This document shows, piece after piece, positions 59,084 through 64,000 of a stretch of DNA of 64,000 nt. A program made the position numbers and the translations under genes. Location of the stretch: positions 1 through 64,000 of the forward strand of contig JAIXMQ010000067.1 of NCBI GenBank assembly GCA_025716855.1, written 5' to 3'. Each line of letters begins with the position of its first letter. Position 1 is the first letter of the stretch. This DNA is from Pilaira anomala (lineage: Eukaryota; Mucoromycota; Mucoromycetes; Mucorales; Mucoraceae). The notes beneath the pieces are model-generated. The model was not told where the DNA came from, made no database searches, and saw only the letters and a list, made by a program, of their open reading frames with translations.

Positions 59084-59331
59084 TGTTGTTACTGATAAAA
59101 AAAAAAGAAAAAGAAAAGAAAAGAGAGGGGGGATAATATTTTTAAAAGTACGCGTGAAATGATAAAAACACGCTTTTTTTGAATGATAAGCCACGCGCGT
59201 TGTCCATTTTATTAGTATTTGTTTAGGATTTCCAAATATAGTAGTTCATTGTTTTTATTAAGAAATGCATTTAGTTTGTTGTTTATATTCACTTTTTCTC
59301 TTGTATTTTATTTTTCTTAAAAAAAAAAATA

Positions 59332-61851
59332 ATGACTGAACAGATTTTTGCAAACAACTTTTGGGTAAAAAAAAAAGATGAATGATTTATTGTATTGAAT
59401 ATCTCTAAAATACATCCATGATAGGGCTTAAAAGATGATGGATTTCATGCACTTACGGCTAAAATGTCTAGTACAAAAAAGACATTTGATGAAATTAAGT
59501 CGTTTTATAATGTTAGGTAAATAAGAGTTCCCCCTTCCCCCCTTTATTTTATATATTTGTTATCAAACAATAGATAACAATGAATAAATTTTAGAGCAAC
59601 ACTTCATGAAGAGTTTGGTAGAAAACTAATGAAACATGCCAAAGTTGGAATGGGACGTGAAGAAACAGGGTATGCTATATGTATCATATATAATTTTGGA
59701 TAGATATGACTAAACTACAGATTTTTTTTTTATAAGTACATTACAAGCCTTATTATCTTCAGCACATAAAGAAACCGAATGGACTGCACAAGCACATTTA
59801 AATCTTGCACAAAAGTTAAAAACAAGACTTGAAGTAGATCTTGATAATTTCATTTTAGAACAAAAAGATAAACGTAAATTAGCATCGACTAATGTAGAGA
59901 AAGCACATCGATATAAACAATCGAATGAAGCTTATTTGGCAAAAGTGAAGGAAAAGTATGAGTCGGATTGTGCAAAATTAATTACCTTACAGGCACAAAT
60001 TGTATCTGCTACTGGACGTGAAGCAGATAGAATGAAACAAAGAATTGATCGAACTCAACATGAGATTAAAATCCAAGGTAAAGCAAGTTTCCACAAACAT
60101 ATATATGTATATATATATATATTAATACTCTCTTTTAGAGCAAGAGTATAAAAATGCTTGTATGAAAGTAGCTGATGCAACAAGAGCTTGGAACCAAACA
60201 TGGAAACTCACTTGCGATGTAAGAGAGACTGTACCTATATTATTTTTTTAAAAAAAAAAACTAAATTTATGGCTTTAAAATAGACTTATCAAGGAATGGA
60301 AAAAAAGAGATTAGAATTTCTTCGTCATAGTTTTTCAATGTATATAAACATTCTTTCTACTGCAACAAGTCAAGATCAAGAAGTAGGTCCTTTTTTTTTA
60401 TTTTTATTAGAGAGAGAACAATAAAATTAATACCTTGTTTACAGTCGTACGAACGCTTTTGGAAATCCTTGGATCAGTATGACCCCGTGAACGATATTCA
60501 GATCTTCATTCAAGAAAAGGGAACTGGACCCAAAATACCTGAACCAGAAATCTTTGTAGATTATATGGATGATCCCACAAAGACATTTCAAAAACATACC
60601 ATTGCTGATTTTCCTTGTCCACCTGAATTATTTACTGATAATAATGAGCCACCATCCTCTAATATTATTCAACCACCTGAATTGACTGTTAGAAATCCTA
60701 CTACTGTAGAAGATTCTTCTTCTTCTTCTTTACTTTTGAAAAGAATAAAATCAATCACTATCTCATCGAAAAATAACGAAGAACCAGTTGTTGTAACTAA
60801 ATCAACTTCCAATAGCATATTTACTCCTGCTGGTGGTAGGAAAAAATCCTGCTTTCGAAATGTAGTTAAACCATTACCTTCTATCAACAGTAGTAGTAGT
60901 AGTAGTATACCTCCTCCACCTATTCTCAATATACCTGAAATATCTTGTTCCTCTTCTTCTTCTTCAGAAGATGATACAAACTCAAGAAAAAAGCAAGATG
61001 ATGATGATGAAGACGAAGGCGATATTACAATCGATCCACGTGCAAAAGTTGTATTTGCTATTGGAAACAATATGTTTGATTTAGGTCATCTAAGTCAACA
61101 ACAGGAATCAGTAACAGTAGCAGCAGCAGCAACAGCAGGAGCAGCAGAAAAGAAGGAAAAATCAATCATTCCACGTAGATTAACATCAAGAAGAAGACGT
61201 CAACCTTCTGCTGATTTAGAAGCAGCTTGTAATTTCTCTTATCAAAGTTTATTAGAAGAATTAGGTGTATTTGATAAAGGAAATAATAATCAGACAGATG
61301 AAAAAAAGAAAGTAGTAACCACAACACCAAAACGTGTGGTATCACAACGTACAACAGTAAAACAACATTATCAACCTACTACAGAACTAAATCAAACTGC
61401 TGATATGGTTTATAATGGTACACCTATGATTGCAAGTCCTGTCGTGCAGCAACAAGATGTCTATAGTAGTAGTATGAGCAATGACCCATATAGTAGAGTT
61501 CAACAACAACAGTATTATAATCAGTATGCCTTACAACAACAACCAGCTGCAACACCCATGATAGCACAGCAACCTGTACAAGGTTACATCTCTGGAGTCT
61601 ATAACAATCCTTCTGCCATGGTAGTGCCTACTACTGTAGGACATCAACCTACTTTATTCTGGGTACAAACACTATGTGATTGGTATAACGGAAAAGCAGA
61701 AGAATTACAGTATGCAAGAGGAACTTGGTTAGCAGTAACAGAGATAGGACCTGATGGTTGGTTCTATGCTACTAAATTTGATTCAAGGTTAAATACTCTG
61801 ACGAATGAAAAGGGCTATGTAGCTAAAGGCTATGTACAAGTACATGCATAA
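59332..61851 (+). CDS. F-BAR and SH3 domain protein (Cdc15/Hof1/Imp2-like, PCH family)
   Basis: About eight exons. The N-terminal F-BAR domain has FANNFWGLKDDGFHALTAKM, ATLHEEFGRKLMKHAKVG, then long charged helices (NLAQKLKTRLEVDLDNFILE; AHRYKQSNEAYLAKVKEKYE; FLRHSFSMYINILSTATSQD). A 300-residue Ser/Gln/Asn-rich linker follows and an SH3 domain ends the protein (TLCDWYNGKAEELQYARGTW...GPDGWFYATKFDS...). Such proteins bind curved plasma membrane and link it to actin at septa and endocytic sites. The SH3 is atypical: the ALYDY motif reads TLCDW and the usual P-x-N-Y reads AKGY. The exact orthologue is uncertain. Confidence 0.85.
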
Positions 61852-62068
61852 AAAAAAAAGTTTTGAACAATAAAAAAAAATTAAACCCGGACTTATACCG
61901 GACTAAAAAAAAAGTAAATGGTGAGTTTTATGAAAGGGGAGCTCGCCCTCTCCGATTAACTCTAAATTGACTGGCCGCTCCAGAATGTTTCCCATTATCG
62001 GATGGAGGAACTAACAAAGGGAGGAGGAAGGTACATACAGTAATCCTCCTTTCTTTCCTTCAAGGCAC

Positions 62069-63151
62069 ATGGCTAGAGTAAGTATAGACTACTTAATTCT
62101 ATTCTAGAATCAATCTGAGGGAGAAAAGGGAAATGATAGAAAAACGATAGATGGATTAAGAAATATATGGATTCATCTGCAAAAAAAAAAAAAAAAAAAA
62201 AAAATCGTATCCATCCATCCATCCATCTCGATTATTCAGTCATAATACACAGAAAATGCAGAGAAAAATTATGGATATATTGGAGAAATAACGAATGAAA
62301 AAATCCAGACATTTATTTTGAAAAGAGAGAGAAAGAGAGAGAATATGTATACAACACATGATGAAACATGTCGAAACTTTGAATGAAAACTTCCAACTCC
62401 CCCCCTTCCCCTTACAGATTGATAATGGAATAGACAATTCCCATTTCAAAGAGAATCAAGTGTCTAACATATGCAACCTCTATTTTTTTTTCTATTAGTT
62501 CACCGAATATCAGGTGGTTGGACGTAAGCTCCCTTCCGCTCAAGAAGTTGCACCCAAGCTCTTCCGTATGCGTATTTTCGCACCCAACGTTGTTGTTGCC
62601 AAGTCTCGTTTCTGGTACTTCTTGAAGAAGCTCCGTAAGGTCAAGAAGGCTGCTGGTGAGATTGTTGCTGTCAACGTCGTACGTATTAATGCATTTTTTT
62701 TTTTTTATTTTGTTTATAAATATTTAAATTATATTATCTTTTGTTAGATCTCCGAGAAGCGTCCTGAACAAGTCAAGAACTTTGGTGTCTGGATCCGTTA
62801 CGATTCTCGTTCCGGTACCCACAACATGTACAAGGAATACCGTGCTTTGCGTCGTGTTGAAGCTGTTGAGACTTGTTGTAAGTATTTTAAAGAAAAAAAA
62901 AGAAAAGGAGAACACATATTAATTTTATTTGTGGATGTATAGACCAAGATATGGCTGCTCGTCATCGTGCTCGTTTCAGATCTGTTCAAATCATTCGTGT
63001 TGCTGAAGTCAAGGATGCCGACGTTCGTCGTCCTTATATCAAGCAACTCATGACTCCCAAGCTTGCTTTCCCCTTGCCTCATCGTCTTGCCAACGTCGAG
63101 AAGAAGCACCGTGCTCTCTTCGTCGCCAAGCGTCCCACCACTTTCTATTAA
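62069..63151 (+). CDS. rpl20: 60S ribosomal protein eL20 (L18a)
   Basis: Four exons. The first codes only ATG GCT AGA, followed by a 422-nt intron (62078-62499), far longer than others here. The protein continues [79 protein letters not shown] and [20 protein letters not shown], ending ...AKRPTTFY. This is the conserved eL20/L18a large-subunit protein. Codons favour C-ending choices (AAG, CGT, CTC, GTC) more than the neighbours do, fitting high expression. Confidence 0.95.
62078..62499 (+). other. long first intron of the eL20 gene
   Basis: 422 nt between GTAAGT and TATTAG, immediately after codon 3. It contains an A run at about 62180-62204, four TCCA units (62207-62226) and an ATGATGA, but no matching CTGA downstream. 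Long 5' introns in ribosomal protein genes are often regulatory. Confidence 0.75.
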
Positions 63152-63768
63152 ACTGTTTGTTTATCGGATTTCTACAAGTCTTTTTTGTAGATTTTGGTTT
63201 ACTTGTTTAAAATAAAAAAATAAACATTATCGAAAGTTATTATATATGTATATACGAAAATAGAGAGATAGGGAGAGAAATAGTGAGAGAGAGAGGTTTA
63301 TTATGGCGTATGTGTGTGTGTATGTATAAAAAAGAGTAATGGAATATACAATGCAGTAGTACAGCTTATGCGAACAAAGAGGGCTCCTGCTCTTATAAAA
63401 CTAAGCGAGAAGGAAAATGATTTCTAGAAGGAAGGAAAAGCGAAAAGGGTTCTAAATATTAAAAAGATATCTTTTTTCAAAAACTTGGACAATTTTTTTT
63501 TAAAGTCGTATTCTTTATATGTTTAGTTGGTCATATCATGCAATTATTACTCTAGAAATTAACAATAAGCTTTAGATATTGTTTGCATTGTTTAAAAGAA
63601 GCTCTCTTGTATTGAAAGGCCGTTGAAGGAAGTATGAACAAAGAGGAAGGTGACGGTTTCGTGACTACCAGTTTAGTGCGGGGGAATAATGAAGAAGTTG
63701 TTTAAAAAAAAAAACCAGCAAACAAGGGACCTAACTTTTTTTTTTTTTTATAATTGAAATATATAGCA
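63152..63768. other. intergenic, nothing recognised
   Basis: 3' region of eL20 with a purine-rich GAGA stretch at about 63262-63294, then the T-rich leader of the mitochondrial S16 gene (63737-63750). Confidence 0.65.
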
Positions 63769-64000
63769 ATGGTTGTTCGTATTCGTCTCGCTCGTCATGG
63801 CCGTCGTAACTTGCCTTTTTATCACATTGTTGTAGCTAACGCACGTACAGGACGTAACGCTAAACCCATTGAAAAGATTGGTACATATGACCCCGTTGCT
63901 GATGACGCTGGAAATAAATTGATCAACTTGAACTTTGAGCGTGTAAAATATTGGTTGACTGTTGGTGCTCAACCTTCAGAAACTGTAGAAAAGTTACTTG
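63769..64000 (+). CDS. mitochondrial small-subunit ribosomal protein bS16m (3' end outside window)
   Basis: The frame opens [20 protein letters not shown] and continues [20 protein letters not shown], ending at the window edge in ...[10 protein letters not shown]. This is the bacterial-type S16 signature (VRIRLARxGxKxxPxYxIVVAD...IExxGxYxP), so the product works in the mitochondrial 28S-type subunit. The protein is about 75% complete here. The first ATG lies right after an ATATAG that could be a splice acceptor, so a non-coding first exon is possible. Confidence 0.92.
   Translation, partial: MVVRIRLARHGRRNLPFYHIVVANARTGRNAKPIEKIGTYDPVADDAGNKLINLNFERVKYWLTVGAQPSETVEKLL

Noticed and set aside
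62350..62430. C/D-box snoRNA in the eL20 intron (ATGATGA near 62358)
   Set aside because: No CTGA box D follows within the usual distance and no terminal stem is visible.

Overview
The window is nuclear DNA from a filamentous fungus, most likely a Mucoromycota species (Mucorales-like). It is AT-rich and full of A/T homopolymers. Its genes are broken by many short introns (about 50-90 nt, GTAAGT/GTAAAA donors), and gene content is fungal: a class I-type glutamine synthetase, Sec24, Hel2, Fap7, Gpr1/Ady2, an F-BAR/SH3 protein and SMC4. The species cannot be told by eye.

Layout. 0.1-5.8 kb: a tiny zinc-knuckle gene, glutamine synthetase (minus), cytochrome b5 (plus) and a 10-TM-type transporter. 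5.8-13.5 kb: gene-poor, with damaged lineage-specific coding segments, a dispersed repeat present as a long unit and as an internally deleted copy, and a Tc1-type transposase fragment. 13.7-31.6 kb: a dense housekeeping block holding hel2, sec24, a branched-chain amino-acid cluster (3-isopropylmalate dehydrogenase, ketol-acid reductoisomerase, acetolactate synthase), fap7, thiamine pyrophosphokinase and a glutamine-rich protein. 31.6-38.6 kb: a second gene-poor tract with a 2,000-bp foldback transposon flanked by TA. 38.7-64 kb: Sec14-like protein, Golgi-type glycosyltransferase, acetate transporter, TPR protein, an intronless 688-residue unknown, ZIP zinc transporter, SMC4, F-BAR protein, ribosomal protein eL20 and the start of mitochondrial bS16.

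Working links. The three branched-chain amino-acid genes lie next to each other; the acetolactate synthase and reductoisomerase genes are divergent and share an intergenic region with two perfect Gcn4-type TGACTCA sites. The ZIP gene has two copies of an 11-bp ACC-N5-GGT palindrome-like motif upstream, resembling a zinc-responsive element. Several genes are driven from short divergent intergenic regions (hel2/sec24, smc4/F-BAR).

Two general cautions. First, at least five otherwise convincing gene models need exactly one extra base, always at a base run, so the assembly probably carries single-base deletions. Second, three genes use microexons of 10-16 nt that automatic gene finders will probably miss. 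Exon boundaries given here were placed by eye.
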